Assembly (NCBI RefSeq): GCF_004569295.1
Contig: NZ_SPQC01000011.1
Coordinates: 1 to 64,000 of the forward strand
Length of the DNA: 64,000 bases
Source of the DNA: Rothia nasimurium
GTDB taxonomy: Bacteria; Actinomycetota; Actinomycetes; Actinomycetales; Micrococcaceae
Direction of reading: 5' to 3'
Part shown: piece after piece, positions 10,817-20,999 of the stretch
Position numbering within the stretch: the stretch's first letter is position 1
Layout: each line of letters starts with the position of its first letter
The notes under the pieces: generated by a model
What the model saw: the letters and a program-made list of their open reading frames with translations, nothing else
Told to the model about the DNA's origin: nothing
Database searches by the model: none
Program-made: the position numbers and the translations under genes

Positions 10817-12022
10817 GTGACTGAAAATAATCATCTTCGTTTATTCACCAGTGAGTCCGTGACCGAGGGCCACCCCGACAAGATTTGTGACCAGATTTCT
10901 GACTCAATTCTGGACGCCCTGCTGACCGTTGATCCGCTCTCTAACGTAGCGGTTGAAACCCTGGTTACCACTGGCCAAGTGCACGTAGCGGGTGAGGTGA
11001 CCACCAACGGTTACGTCGACATCCCCAGTATCGTGCGTAAGACCATCCTCGACATCGGCTACAACTCATCTACCCACGGCTTCGACGGCGAATTCTGTGG
11101 CGTATCTGTATCGATTGGCGAGCAGTCACCCGACATTAACTCGGGTGTTTACAACTCCCTCGAAGCCCGCCAGGGCACCGCAGCTGACGACCTGGATCGC
11201 CAGGGCGCAGGCGACCAGGGCATCATGTTCGGTTACGCCACTAACGAGACCGAAGTGCTTATGCCCGCCCCCATTTACGTTGCCCACCGCCTGGCCGAGC
11301 AGCTGACCAAGGTACGCAAGGACGGCACCCTGCCCAACCTGCGCCCCGACGGTAAGACCCAGGTCACCCTGGGCTACGACGAGAACTTCAAGCCCGTCAT
11401 GATTGATACCGTTGTGGTCTCAACCCAGCACACCGCAGACTACGACCTCGACCAGCTTGCAGCCGATATTCAGCAGCACGTGATTGAGCCGGTTCTGGCC
11501 AGCTTCGACTTTGACTCGTCTCAGGCCAAGTTCATCATCAACCCCGCAGGTCGCTTCGTTCAGGGCGGTCCCGTGGGCGATGCTGGTCTGACCGGTCGCA
11601 AGATTATTGTGGATACCTACGGTGGCATGGCCCGCCACGGTGGCGGTGCTTTCTCAGGTAAGGACCCCTCTAAGGTTGACCGTTCTGCCGCCTACGCCAT
11701 GCGCTGGGTTGCCAAGAACATCGTTGCTGCCGGGCTCGCCGACCGTGCCGAGGTTCAGGTTGCCTACGCTATTGGCCAGGCTGCCCCCGTCGGTATCTAC
11801 GTTGAAACCTTCGGCACCGAAAAGGTCGAAATCTTCAAGATTGAACAGGCTATCCGCGAGGTCTTCGACCTGCGCCCGCTGGCCATCATCCGCGACCTGG
11901 AGCTGCGCCGTCCTATCTACGCCAAGACCGCAGCCAACGGCCACTTCGGCCGCGAAGAGCGCGAGTTCACCTGGGAACGCACCAACCGCGTCAGCGAACT
12001 CAAGGCGGCTGTAGGCCTCTAA
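10817..12022 (+). CDS. metK: S-adenosylmethionine synthase
   Basis: It makes S-adenosylmethionine from methionine and ATP. The 401-residue protein begins with a GTG five bases after coaBC. The family signatures are complete: [12 protein letters not shown] (residues 18-29), [12 protein letters not shown] and [19 protein letters not shown]. No SAM riboswitch-like leader is present, consistent with transcription from the upstream operon. Confidence 0.97.
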   Translation: MTENNHLRLFTSESVTEGHPDKICDQISDSILDALLTVDPLSNVAVETLVTTGQVHVAGEVTTNGYVDIPSIVRKTILDIGYNSSTHGFDGEFCGVSVSIGEQSPDINSGVYNSLEARQGTAADDLDRQGAGDQGIMFGYATNETEVLMPAPIYVAHRLAEQLTKVRKDGTLPNLRPDGKTQVTLGYDENFKPVMIDTVVVSTQHTADYDLDQLAADIQQHVIEPVLASFDFDSSQAKFIINPAGRFVQGGPVGDAGLTGRKIIVDTYGGMARHGGGAFSGKDPSKVDRSAAYAMRWVAKNIVAAGLADRAEVQVAYAIGQAAPVGIYVETFGTEKVEIFKIEQAIREVFDLRPLAIIRDLELRRPIYAKTAANGHFGREEREFTWERTNRVSELKAAVGL

Positions 12023-12024
12023 GC

Positions 12025-12036
12025 TAAAATGTCTGT
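12025..12036 (+). promoter_or_regulatory. -10 box placed for leaderless priA transcription
   Basis: TAAAAT at 12025-12030 lies 6 nt before the priA ATG, and no Shine-Dalgarno is visible. That spacing would put the transcript start on or next to the start codon. No convincing -35 is seen. Confidence 0.5.
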
Positions 12037-14121
12037 ATGACAACGGCACCCACCCCCGAATCCCTGCAACCAGATTTGTTGCAGGGATTCGACATACCCG
12101 ATGCGCACCTGGTCGGCTCCACGGCAGCCGAGGACGCCGCGGTGCAGCTGCCGATTGCCCGCGTGCACATCGACACCCACGTGCCCCACCTCGATAGGCT
12201 CTTTGACTACCGGGTGCCAGCGGCCCTCGACGAGGAGGCTCAGCCCGGGGTGCGGGTGCGGGTTAAGTTCGGGGGAAGAGAGGTCACCGGCTGGCTGCGG
12301 AAGCGGGTAGAACATTCGGACGCCCCCGCCCGCCTGGTACCCCTGCACAAGGTGATTTCGCCCCTGCCTGTTGTTACCCCTGAAGTCTTTGAATTAGCCG
12401 ATGCCCTAGCGGAGCGCTACGCGGGGCTGGTGCCCGATGTGCTCCGCCTGGCTGTACCCCCGCGGGTCGCTAGCGTTGAGAAAGCTTTTATAGGGTCCGA
12501 AGACCCGGCTGAAGCGCCCACACCAGACTGCCCAGACCTCACCGGCTTCACCGACTACGCTCAGGGGGCAGAATTTTGTGAGGATTTGCTTGCTGGGCAT
12601 CAGGCCCGGGCAGTGATGGCTGTGCTGCCCTCCCACCCTGAACGGAGCTGGGAGCAGCTGCTGGCGTCCGCCCTGGTAGCTACCGCCTCCACCGGCAGGG
12701 GAGCCTTAGCCGTTGTACCAGACCATAAGAGCCTCGACCGGCTCGCAGCCGCCCTCGAAGAGCTCGTAGACGAGAGCGCCTTTGTGTGGTTGACCGCCAA
12801 CGATAAGCCCACCCCCCGCTACCGCAGTTATCTGAAAGCCCAAAGCGGCCAGGTGCGTATCGTGATCGGTACTCGTTCAGCCGCCTACGCTCCCGTAGCG
12901 AACCTGGGTCTGGTTGCCTGCTGGGACGACGGGGACTCTTCCCTGGTTGAGCAGCGGGCCCCCTACTGCCAGGCCCGTGATGTTCTTCTACTGCGAGCCA
13001 CCCTCGAAAAGACGGCGGCCCTCTTCATGGGGTATGCGGTCTCTAGCGAGGCTGCCCGCCTGGTCCGTACCCGCTGGGCTAGCTTCCTGGGGGCAGACCG
13101 GGTCCTAGTCAGGTCTCTTACTCCCCGGGTCATGCCCACCGGCGACGACTATCAGCTTGCCCGCGACCCCCTGGCAGCTATTGCCCGCATACCCCACCAA
13201 GCTTTTGCCGTAGCCAAGGACGCCCTCGCTACGGGACCCGTGCTGATTCAAGTAGCCCGTGCCGGCTACATTCCCGCTCTGACCTGCCAGCGCTGCCGTA
13301 TGCCCGCCCGCTGCGATAACTGTCGCGGCCCCCTGACCCAGCCTGCCGGGGGGAGTGCCCCCCAGTGCGGCTGGTGCGGACATCTAGCCCACCACTGGCA
13401 CTGTCTTGACTGCGGGTTTAACCGCTGGCGTACCGGTATCGCAGGTGCCCTACGAACCGCAGAAGAACTGGGGCGGGCCTTTCCAGGGGTTCCGGTAATC
13501 ACCTCCAGCGGCGAGAACATCAAAACCAGTATCGGCCCAGAACCTGCCCTGGTCATCGCCACCCCCGGCGGCGAACCGGTAGCTGAGGGCGGTTATGCGG
13601 CCGCCCTGCTTCTTGATGCCGACCGGATGCTTCAGTTCGACTCCCTGCGCGCCCCTGAAACCGCCCTTCGGCGCTGGTTGAACGCGGCAGCCCTGGTACG
13701 CTCCTTTGCCGTGGGCGGCCGCGTCGTCACCACGGCAAGCCCCTCCGCAGCTCTTGAAGCCCTGGTGCGCTGGGACCCCATGGGCTTTGCCCTCTGGGAA
13801 ATAGACGAGCGTGCCGAGATTGGCCTGCCCCCGGCCGTCCGCACCGCCGCCATTACCGGTAGTGAGCGTGCCGTGCAGGTCTTTTTGGAGGCTATTACCC
13901 TGCCCGATGAGGCCCGCGTCAACGGCCCCATGCCCCTGGCCGATTCAACCGGCTACTACGAGGGGGAGGCCGACAGCGATCTCTACCGCGCCATTATCTT
14001 CTTCCCTTACGCCGTGGGAGCCAAACTCACCCACCACCTGCGCTCCATCAAGGCCTCGCTAGCTGCCCTGAAAAAGAGCGAGCCCGTGCAGATACGCTGC
14101 GACGGGCTCGATATTCTCTAG
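12037..14121 (+). CDS. priA: PriA-like primosomal protein N', helicase-inactive type
   Basis: PriA recognises stalled replication forks and loads the restart machinery. The 694-residue protein has the N-terminal DNA-binding domain (VPHLDRLFDYRVP) and a zinc module with four CxxC-like pairs (CQRC, CDNC, CGWC, CLDC). There is no Walker A lysine motif in the ATPase region, and the corresponding stretch reads VPDHKSLDRL. This is the known actinobacterial state, in which PriA has lost helicase activity. It converges on a glycosyltransferase gene, and I see no strong terminator in the 50-bp gap. Confidence 0.88.
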   Translation: MTTAPTPESLQPDLLQGFDIPDAHLVGSTAAEDAAVQLPIARVHIDTHVPHLDRLFDYRVPAALDEEAQPGVRVRVKFGGREVTGWLRKRVEHSDAPARLVPLHKVISPLPVVTPEVFELADALAERYAGLVPDVLRLAVPPRVASVEKAFIGSEDPAEAPTPDCPDLTGFTDYAQGAEFCEDLLAGHQARAVMAVLPSHPERSWEQLLASALVATASTGRGALAVVPDHKSLDRLAAALEELVDESAFVWLTANDKPTPRYRSYLKAQSGQVRIVIGTRSAAYAPVANLGLVACWDDGDSSLVEQRAPYCQARDVLLLRATLEKTAALFMGYAVSSEAARLVRTRWASFLGADRVLVRSLTPRVMPTGDDYQLARDPLAAIARIPHQAFAVAKDALATGPVLIQVARAGYIPALTCQRCRMPARCDNCRGPLTQPAGGSAPQCGWCGHLAHHWHCLDCGFNRWRTGIAGALRTAEELGRAFPGVPVITSSGENIKTSIGPEPALVIATPGGEPVAEGGYAAALLLDADRMLQFDSLRAPETALRRWLNAAALVRSFAVGGRVVTTASPSAALEALVRWDPMGFALWEIDERAEIGLPPAVRTAAITGSERAVQVFLEAITLPDEARVNGPMPLADSTGYYEGEADSDLYRAIIFFPYAVGAKLTHHLRSIKASLAALKKSEPVQIRCDGLDIL

Positions 14122-14171
14122 GTCTGCCCGGTGCCTGGGTAGCGGGGGCAAGTGCCGGGGCGGCTAGGCTT

Positions 14172-15284
14172 CTACTGCCGATGAAGGGAAGAAGCTAGAT
14201 CCAGCAGGGTGAGGGCGCTCTGTTCCCAGGTGTAGCGAGCGGCGTCCGCAAGACCGTTCACAATGCTGGTCTGCTGAGCTTGCCGGTCTTCTAGGTCGCG
14301 TACCGCCTGCGCAAAGGCAAAGGGGGAACAGGTCTCAGCAAAGCGGGCTGAAGGGGCTATCTCCCGGAAAATTGGGATATCCGACAGCACCACGGGGCAG
14401 CCCGCCGACTGGGCCTCCACCACTGGCAGCCCGTAGCCTTCTTCCCGCGAGGCGGTCAGCAGGGCAGCCGCGGTGCCTAGCAGCTGGCGGTAGTCTTCGT
14501 CGCTGGTTCCCCCGTGGAACACAACGTTTTCTCCCGCGAGAGGTGCAAGTTCCTCCAGGCGCGCCGGGGCTGCCTTGGAGAGTAGGTGCAGGCGGTAGTC
14601 CGGCAGGAACTTCATGGCCTGCAGCAGGGTCTCAACGTTCTTGTAGGGCATGAAGGAGCCCATGTAGATTAGGTCTTTGGTGCGGGCCGGGGCCAATTCG
14701 AGTGCCTGCTGCTGGGCCACAAAATCCTTGGCCTGGGGGGCGTTGGGTATCACCGTGATGGGATTGGTAGTTAGCTCGTGCTCCCGCATCAAAGCTGCCG
14801 TGGTCTGCGAGACCGTAGCGACGGCGTCCGCCCGGTTCAGCAGGTAGCGCTGGGGCGCGTAGGTGGTGTGGAAGACCCTCCAACCCAGCCGAACCGGCGG
14901 AGGGAGGAAACCCGGCGGCGTGGGATAGGAGTAGTAAATCAAATCGTGCAGGGTCAGGATCAGCTTGAACTGCCTGCCCAGCCCACCCAGCCCGATGGTT
15001 TGCATGGGCGAGAAGACCACGTCGGGGGAGTAGCGGTTGAATTGCAGGGCGGCGGTGGATTCCAGGGCGGACGTCGGCGCACAGATTTGCACGGACGGCA
15101 GGTTGGGGAGCATCTCAAGCTGACGTACATCGCTCACCACCATGGTGAGCTCCAGGCCTTCCGGCAGACGCCGGTCACCGGCGTCCGCTAGCTCCTTGAG
15201 GGCAAAGAGCAAGGACGCGGTGTAGCGGCTAATCCCGTCGTGAAAACCGATGCGGGTATAACGGGCATCAATAAAGAGTTTCAT
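14172..15284 (-). CDS. Glycosyltransferase family 4 (GT-B fold)
   Basis: It probably transfers a sugar from an activated donor to a glycan or lipid at the cytosolic face of the membrane. The 370-residue protein has the C-terminal GT4 signature EEGYGLPVVEAQSAGCPVVL, with the paired glutamates of the EX7E motif. YMGSFMPYKNVETLLQAM is typical of the linker into the donor domain. The start lies one base after the hydrolase stop, so the two are one minus-strand unit. Acceptor and product cannot be read from the sequence. Confidence 0.85.
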   Translation of the reverse strand: MKLFIDARYTRIGFHDGISRYTASLLFALKELADAGDRRLPEGLELTMVVSDVRQLEMLPNLPSVQICAPTSALESTAALQFNRYSPDVVFSPMQTIGLGGLGRQFKLILTLHDLIYYSYPTPPGFLPPPVRLGWRVFHTTYAPQRYLLNRADAVATVSQTTAALMREHELTTNPITVIPNAPQAKDFVAQQQALELAPARTKDLIYMGSFMPYKNVETLLQAMKFLPDYRLHLLSKAAPARLEELAPLAGENVVFHGGTSDEDYRQLLGTAAALLTASREEGYGLPVVEAQSAGCPVVLSDIPIFREIAPSARFAETCSPFAFAQAVRDLEDRQAQQTSIVNGLADAARYTWEQSALTLLDLASSLHRQ

Positions 15285-15285
15285 G

Positions 15286-16203
15286 CTACTTGCCCTCCTC
15301 TAGGTCTTGAGAATGAAAGTCAGCAATGAGGGAGGCAGCCCGTAGGGGAGTCTCGTAGTGAATCAGGTGGCCGACCTCGGGAATGATATCGAGCCGCCCC
15401 CGCTGGAGTTTACGGGCCATGGCCTGCTGGAGTTCTAGGGTACCCAGGTCGTCCTTCTCCGCCACAATGAGCTGGACCGGCATCGGCAGGGCCGGGGTGA
15501 AATCAGCTGCGGTGGAACTGATAGAAGCCCGATAGGCCTGTAGAACCGCCTCGCGGGAGGCAAAGGCACCGAAGTAGGTATCGTGCTGGCCGTTGATGAA
15601 CCGGCGCAGGGCGGGGTCATGATTTTTCATCATGAACTCACTGCTCAATCTGGTCACCAGGCGGGAGCGCAGCAGGGCAAAGCCCAGGGAAGCAGGTAGG
15701 GCAGCTCCCGCACCGTAATAGAGCTCGGCCAGGCGGCTCATCACCTTTTGGTCCCCCTCAAGGGCAGGCTGGCAGATGGGGTTAATCAGGGTCAAACGTT
15801 GTACGAGATGGGGGCGCACCAGGGCGGCATAAGAGCTCACGATCGATCCAAAAGAGTGGCCCACCAGGTGCACCGGGCTGCCCACAGCGGTCTCAATGAA
15901 ATCAACCAACCAGGCAGCATAGGTGCTCACCGCATGCTCAGCCTCCTCAATCGGGGCAGTCTTACCAAAGCCCGGCAGATCAGGGATATAAACGCAAAAA
16001 TCCTTCAGGCCGGTGGCAATGATTTCTAGGCCGTGGTGATCGCCCCTAAAGCCGTGTACCAAAACCAGGGGAGCGGCGTCCGCCTTTCCATACACCCACC
16101 AGCGGCTATAGGTGCCGCCAACCCAGCCCTCGTAGCGCGTTCCGGCAGGAACCTGCTGAGGTACCGGCTCAAAAACACCGGCCGAGTGGGGGCTTGCAGA
16201 CAT
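15286..16203 (-). CDS. Alpha/beta-fold hydrolase
   Basis: This 305-residue hydrolase has the full catalytic set. LVHGFRGDHHG forms the oxyanion region (about residues 48-58), GHSFG at 115-119 has nucleophile S117, and VGHLIHYETP near the C-terminus holds the catalytic His. The ATG follows AAGGAG at good spacing. The substrate is unknown. Pairing with a glycosyltransferase hints at a role in lipid or envelope chemistry, but that is only context. Confidence 0.85.
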   Translation of the reverse strand: MSASPHSAGVFEPVPQQVPAGTRYEGWVGGTYSRWWVYGKADAAPLVLVHGFRGDHHGLEIIATGLKDFCVYIPDLPGFGKTAPIEEAEHAVSTYAAWLVDFIETAVGSPVHLVGHSFGSIVSSYAALVRPHLVQRLTLINPICQPALEGDQKVMSRLAELYYGAGAALPASLGFALLRSRLVTRLSSEFMMKNHDPALRRFINGQHDTYFGAFASREAVLQAYRASISSTAADFTPALPMPVQLIVAEKDDLGTLELQQAMARKLQRGRLDIIPEVGHLIHYETPLRAASLIADFHSQDLEEGK

Positions 16204-16379
16204 AGTGACTCCTTCTCTCTACCCCCACCACTGTACCGCCTCACCGCCCACTTCTCAGTGGGCAAACTGCCACCGGGCAAAGCAAGCTCAAGCGCGGTAC
16301 ACTAGGAAGCAAACTATTGACAGCTCAGACTCGTGCGCGCCCAAAAAGCGCAAGCACCACTCGACAGACAGGAAACACG

Positions 16380-18875
16380 GTGACTGCTGAGGTAGAACCT
16401 ACCGAACAGAACGAAACCACCTGGGACTTCCGCTCCATGGAAGCCAAGTGGCAGCCCTACTGGGAAGAAACCAAGGTTTTTGAACCCACCAACGAAGAAG
16501 GCAAGGAAACCCGCTACGTAGCGGACATGTTCCCCTACCCCTCCGGCGACCTCCACATGGGCCACGCCGAAGCCTTCGCCATTGGCGACGTCACCGCCCG
16601 CTTCTGGAAGCAAAAGGGCTACGATGTGCTGCACCCCATCGGCTGGGACTCCTTCGGCTTGCCCGCAGAAAACGCAGCCATCAAGAACAACACCCACCCC
16701 AAAGAGTGGACCTACAAGAACATCGAGACCCAGGCCGGCTCTTTCAAGCGCTACGGAATTATGACCGACTGGTCCCGCCGTCTGCACACCTCTGACCCCG
16801 AATACTACAAGTGGACCCAGTGGCTCTTCCAGCAGTTCTACAAGAAGGGCCTGGCCTACCGTAAGTACTCCCAGGTTAACTGGTGCCCCAAGGACCAGAC
16901 CGTGCTGGCCAACGAGCAGGTTGTCAACGGCGAGTGCGAACGCTGCCACACCCCCGTGACCAAGAAGTCTCTGAACCAGTGGTACTTCAAGATCACCGAC
17001 TACGCCCAGGAACTGCTGGACGACATGAAGGAGCTGGAGGGCCACTGGCCCGACCGCGTGCTGGCTATGCAGCGCAACTGGATCGGCCGCTCCGAGGGCG
17101 CCGAAGTTACTTTTGAGGTTGAGGCTGCCGGCAACAAGCCCGCCACCACCGTAGACGTCTTCACCACCCGCCCCGATACCCTCTACGGCGCAACCTTCTT
17201 CATCGTGGCAGCCGACGCCGACCTGGCCCTCGACCTGGTAACCGACGACCAGCGGGAAGCCCTGGAAGCCTACCGCGAAGAGATCAAGGTTCTGTCGGAT
17301 ATCGACCGCCAGTCCACCGACCGCGAGAAGACCGGCGTCTTCCTGGGCCGTTATGCCATCAACCCCCTGACCGGCGATAAGCTGCCCCTGTGGGCCTCTG
17401 ACTACGCCCTGGCCGATTACGGCACCGGCGCGCTGATGGCGGTTCCCGCCCACGACCAGCGCGACCTGGACTTCGCTCGCAAGTTCGACATTCCCGTCAT
17501 CACCGTTCTCGACACCTGTGAGGACGACCCGGCAGAAACCGGCGTCGCTACCACCGGCGATGGTGTGCACATCAACTCCGGCCCGCTGGATGGCCTGAAT
17601 AAGGCTGACGGCATCTCAAAGGCTATTGAGATTCTTGAAGAGAACGGTGTAGGCACCGGCAAGGTCAACTTCCGCCTGCGTGACTGGCTGCTCTCCCGCC
17701 AGCGCTTCTGGGGCTGCCCCATCCCCGTCATCCACTGTGAAGAGCACGGTGAACAGCTGGTTCCGGAAGAGCAGCTGCCCGTCCTGCTTCCCGATAACCT
17801 GGCCGGTGAAGACCTGGCACCCAAGGGTCAGTCACCCCTGGCAGCTGCCACCGACTGGAATACCGTTCCCTGCCCCGTTTGCGGTAAGGACGCCAAGCGC
17901 GACTCAGACACCATGGACACCTTCGTGGATTCCTCTTGGTACTTCCTGCGCTACGTCTCACCCAACTTTGATGAGGCGGTTTTTGATCTCGAGCAGATGA
18001 AGAAGTGGAACCAGGTCGACATGTACGTCGGCGGTGTTGAGCACGCGATTCTGCACCTGCTCTACGCCCGCTTCTTCACCAAGGTCATCCGCGACCTGGG
18101 TCTGATTGACCACTCTGAACCCTTCAAGGCCCTGATGAACCAGGGCCAGGTGCTCAACCAGGGTAAAGCCATGTCGAAGTCCCTGGGCAACGGTGTTGAC
18201 CTGGGCCAGCAGCTCGATAAGTTCGGCGTCGATGCCGTCCGCACCGTCATGGTCTTCGCCTCCCCGCCCGAGGACGATGTCGACTGGGCCGACGTTTCCC
18301 CCGCAGGTATGCAAAAGTTCCTGGCCCGCGCCTGGCGCGTTGCCCAGGACGTCACCAGCGAGATGGGGGCGGACGGCGCAACCGGCGACGCTGCCCTGCA
18401 CAAGCTGGTGCACCGCACCGTCCACGACGTCGATGCCCTGGTAGAGAACGGCAAGTTCAACGTTGCGGTGGCCAAGACCATGGAGCTGGTCAACGCTACC
18501 CGCAAGGTTATTGACTCCGGTGCAGGTGCTGCCGACCCGGCCGTCCGCGAGGCTGCTGAGACCATCGCCATCTTGCTCTCCCTCTACGCCCCCTACACCG
18601 CAGAGGACGCCTGGCATCTGCTCGGCCACGATACCCCGGTACTGACTGCGGGCTGGCCCGAGGTCGACCCGGCCCAGCTGGTGGACGATACCGTCACTGC
18701 AATCGTGCAGGTTAAGGGCAAGGTCAAGGACCGCCTGGAGGTCTCCAAGGATATTTCTGAAGCCGACCTTGAAGCCCTGGCTCTGGGGTCAGAGTCCGTT
18801 CAGCGAGCACTGAGCGACGCTGAGGTGCGCAAGGTCATTGTGCGTGCCCCCAAGCTGGTCAATATCGTGATCTAG
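16380..18875 (+). CDS. leuS: Leucine-tRNA ligase
   Basis: It charges tRNA-Leu. I set the start at GTG 16380 because AGGA at 16370-16373 precedes it and the 21 residues before it in the open frame look unrelated to the family. That gives 831 residues. HMGH at 59-62 is the HIGH motif, and AMSKS at 597-601 replaces KMSKS, a common variant. The editing domain lies between them ([12 protein letters not shown]). A strong terminator follows. leuS next to the late-competence genes is a normal actinobacterial arrangement. Confidence 0.96.
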   Translation: MTAEVEPTEQNETTWDFRSMEAKWQPYWEETKVFEPTNEEGKETRYVADMFPYPSGDLHMGHAEAFAIGDVTARFWKQKGYDVLHPIGWDSFGLPAENAAIKNNTHPKEWTYKNIETQAGSFKRYGIMTDWSRRLHTSDPEYYKWTQWLFQQFYKKGLAYRKYSQVNWCPKDQTVLANEQVVNGECERCHTPVTKKSLNQWYFKITDYAQELLDDMKELEGHWPDRVLAMQRNWIGRSEGAEVTFEVEAAGNKPATTVDVFTTRPDTLYGATFFIVAADADLALDLVTDDQREALEAYREEIKVLSDIDRQSTDREKTGVFLGRYAINPLTGDKLPLWASDYALADYGTGALMAVPAHDQRDLDFARKFDIPVITVLDTCEDDPAETGVATTGDGVHINSGPLDGLNKADGISKAIEILEENGVGTGKVNFRLRDWLLSRQRFWGCPIPVIHCEEHGEQLVPEEQLPVLLPDNLAGEDLAPKGQSPLAAATDWNTVPCPVCGKDAKRDSDTMDTFVDSSWYFLRYVSPNFDEAVFDLEQMKKWNQVDMYVGGVEHAILHLLYARFFTKVIRDLGLIDHSEPFKALMNQGQVLNQGKAMSKSLGNGVDLGQQLDKFGVDAVRTVMVFASPPEDDVDWADVSPAGMQKFLARAWRVAQDVTSEMGADGATGDAALHKLVHRTVHDVDALVENGKFNVAVAKTMELVNATRKVIDSGAGAADPAVREAAETIAILLSLYAPYTAEDAWHLLGHDTPVLTAGWPEVDPAQLVDDTVTAIVQVKGKVKDRLEVSKDISEADLEALALGSESVQRALSDAEVRKVIVRAPKLVNIVI

Positions 18876-18894
18876 TGAGATCTAGATAGAGATG

Positions 18895-18934
18895 ATCGGG
18901 TGCTCCTTCCGTAGCGAGAGGCACCCGATTTTTC
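18895..18934 (+). terminator. leuS terminator
   Basis: ATCGGGTGC (18895-18903) pairs with GCACCCGAT (18921-18929) and is followed by TTTTCT. The loop is a relatively long 17 nt. Confidence 0.85.
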
Positions 18935-18988
18935 TATCTTTTGAGTGATTGCTATGGACTGAGTCACTCCAAGCACTTGGCTAAGAGG

Positions 18989-19000
18989 TAGAGTAGTGAG
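18989..19000 (+). promoter_or_regulatory. -10 box placed for leaderless degV transcription
   Basis: TAGAGT at 18989-18994 is 6 nt before the GTG start. Only a weak GTGAG lies between box and start. Confidence 0.4.
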
Positions 19001-19909
19001 GTGCGTTCTATAGCCCTGGTCACCGATTCATCTGCTGCCCTGCCCGCCGCTACCCTTGAACACCTCAAGGCCGAAGGCGGGTTTAGTCTAGTTGAGCTAC
19101 CGGTAACCGTGGGCGACCGTGCTTTGAATGACCTACCGGCCGATCAGATAGATGCCGCTATCGCTTTAGCTCATGTTCAGGGGGAGCAGGTGCTGACCTC
19201 CGGTGTTGCGCCGGGTACCCTGGTGGACGCCTACGAACAGCTGGCAGCCCAGGGCTACTCTGCGATTATTTCGGTTCATTTATCGGGGGAGCTGTCGGGT
19301 ACTTGCGATGCGGCCCGTTTAGCGGCGCAACTGGTCGATGTGCCGGTGGTGGTGGTTGACTCGCTCAACCTGGCGATGGGGCTGGGTGAGCCTGTGCTCC
19401 GCCTGCACCGCCTCCTTGCCCGAGAGCAGGACTTAGAGCAGGCCACCGCTCTGGCCGAGGAGCTCTGTGCTTCTACCGAGCTCTTTTTCTTTATTCCTAC
19501 CCTGGACGCTCTTAAGCGGGGCGGACGCGTCAGCCCCGCTTTAGCTATGGTGGGCCAGATGTTTCAGATTCGGCCTGTAGCTACCGTGCTTGATGGCAAA
19601 CTGCACTACGTTGAGCGCCCCCGCACTACAGCTAAGGCGATTGAACGGCTTGCGGCTTTGACCGAACAGGCCAGCGCCGAGCGGGCCGGTGAATTACCGC
19701 TAGATGTGCCGCTGAAGGATAGGGAGTCAGCCAACCTGCTTAGGCGCCAGGGGCAGGTGGTTGCCATCCATTACAGTGGTAATGAGGAGCAGGCGCGGGA
19801 GTTTAAACAGACTCTGGGGTCTATCGCCTCTGGGGCCGTGCTAACGCCCCTGCCCCCGGTGCTCTCTGCCCATGCGGGCTTAGGGGCCCTGGCAGCCGTT
19901 ATTTTCTAG
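19001..19909 (+). CDS. DegV family fatty-acid-binding protein
   Basis: DegV proteins bind a fatty acid and, in Firmicutes, act as the FakB partner of fatty-acid kinase. Whether this one has a kinase partner is not visible here. The 302-residue protein starts ALVTDSSAALP, the usual DegV opening, and has SVHLSGELSGTCDAARLAA and LDALKRGGRVSPA, both family hallmarks. The start codon is GTG. Its location between leuS and comEA is common in Micrococcaceae. Confidence 0.88.
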   Translation: MRSIALVTDSSAALPAATLEHLKAEGGFSLVELPVTVGDRALNDLPADQIDAAIALAHVQGEQVLTSGVAPGTLVDAYEQLAAQGYSAIISVHLSGELSGTCDAARLAAQLVDVPVVVVDSLNLAMGLGEPVLRLHRLLAREQDLEQATALAEELCASTELFFFIPTLDALKRGGRVSPALAMVGQMFQIRPVATVLDGKLHYVERPRTTAKAIERLAALTEQASAERAGELPLDVPLKDRESANLLRRQGQVVAIHYSGNEEQAREFKQTLGSIASGAVLTPLPPVLSAHAGLGALAAVIF

Positions 19910-19935
19910 AGTTATGTTCAAGATGGTGCAGAGGC

Positions 19936-20042
19936 CCTGTGGATAGGGGCTTGGGTCGCGTCATCTTGTGACTCGGGTGCACCACCTGCGAGGTTTCTGG
20001 GGCTAATTTCCGCAGGCTGGTGGGAGGGGCTTTATCCACAGG
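19936..20042 (+). promoter_or_regulatory. Inverted pair of DnaA-box-like sites before comEA
   Basis: CCTGTGGATA at 19936-19945 and its exact reverse complement TATCCACAGG at 20033-20042 flank 87 bp. The right copy contains TTATCCACA (20032-20040), the consensus DnaA box. The left differs from it by one base. No oriC or dnaA gene is near. Confidence 0.4.
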
Positions 20043-20089
20043 TGCCGTCGGACTTGGTCTAAATCGTCGGAAGCTCTTAGCCTGGGGCC

Positions 20090-20999
20090 ATGTCTCAGAA
20101 CTCTAGGTACCCCGCTGATACCCTACCGTCTGTTTCAACTGAACCTGCCGATGTCTATACAGGTCAGCCGAGTCAGACCGATTATCTCTTGCGTAGCAGG
20201 CGCCACGGCCCTGATCCTGCGAGCACCTCCCGGAGTCCCCGCCATCGGGCGCTTCTTGAGCGTGCTTTGGCGTCTTCCGGTTCGGAGGCTCCCGGTCTTG
20301 GCCCACAGGCTTCGGTGACCCGGTGGCGGGTGCCTACGGGTGCGCTGGTGATTCTTGCCCTTGTCTTGGGTCTTGTTGCTCTGTGGCCTGTGGTGTTTTC
20401 TGGTGGCGGCTCGTCTGTGTCGGCGGTTCCTGTGGCTCCTTCTGAGGGTGCCGTGGTGCCGGACGACGAGGCTGGGCAGGGGCTGAGCACCGGGGCGGCT
20501 GCTACTTCAGCGGAGACGCACGGGGGGAGGTGCGCCTGTGGTGGTTCATGTTGCCGGCGCGGTGCAGACTCCGGGAGTCTACGAGCTAGGTTCTGAGAGC
20601 CGGGTGAATGATGCGGTCACAGCTGCCGGTGGGCTTAGGGACGATGCTGATACGTCGGCGATTAACCTGGCAGCCCCGGCCAGTGACGGGAGCCAAATCT
20701 ATATTCCGGTACAGGGCGAGGAACCACCTAGTTCGGCGGGTGGCTCCGAGGCCGCTCATAGTCTAGCGGGTACGGGTCTCGGTACAGATCGGGGTACGGA
20801 CGCCGCCGGGCTAGTGAATATCAATACGGCAAGCGCAGAGGAGCTTCAGACCCTGCCGAAGGTCGGCCCTGTGCTGGCTGCATCGATTATTAGCTGGCGG
20901 GAGCAGTACGGGGGTTTCAGCTCGGTAGATGAGCTGGACCAGGTTTCGGGCATTGGGCCAGCTACTCTTGAAGCTCTCCGCCCGTTGGTGACGGTATGA
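20090..20999 (+). pseudogene. comEA: ComEA DNA-uptake receptor, frameshifted at a G6 run
   Basis: ComEA is a membrane-anchored receptor that binds incoming DNA for transformation. The first frame (20090-20596) encodes a cytosolic tail and a membrane segment near residue 90 (ALVILALVLGLVALWPVVF). The second frame (to 20999) encodes the SLBB domain (VVHVAGAVQTPGVYEL) and the helix-hairpin-helix domain (VNINTASAEELQTLPKVGP). The frames join at GGGGGG, 20522-20527. Removing one G yields a continuous ComEA of about 302 residues. It may be a real mutation, a phase-variable tract or a sequencing error. The downstream comEC overlaps its stop. Confidence 0.85.

Noticed and set aside
12037-14121. Active PriA helicase
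   Set aside because: No Walker A lysine motif is present. Actinobacterial PriA is known to have lost it, so this is not a local mutation.
14122-14171. Terminator between priA and the glycosyltransferase gene
   Set aside because: Only short, bulged GC pairings are possible and there is no T-run, so I did not list it.
16314-17570. 418-codon minus-strand frame opposite leuS
   Set aside because: It is an antisense shadow of a conserved gene, a common effect of high-GC codon use, and resembles no protein.
19919-19968. CAAGATG/CATCTTG pair after degV as a terminator
   Set aside because: A 7-bp stem around a 36-nt loop without a T-run is too weak.
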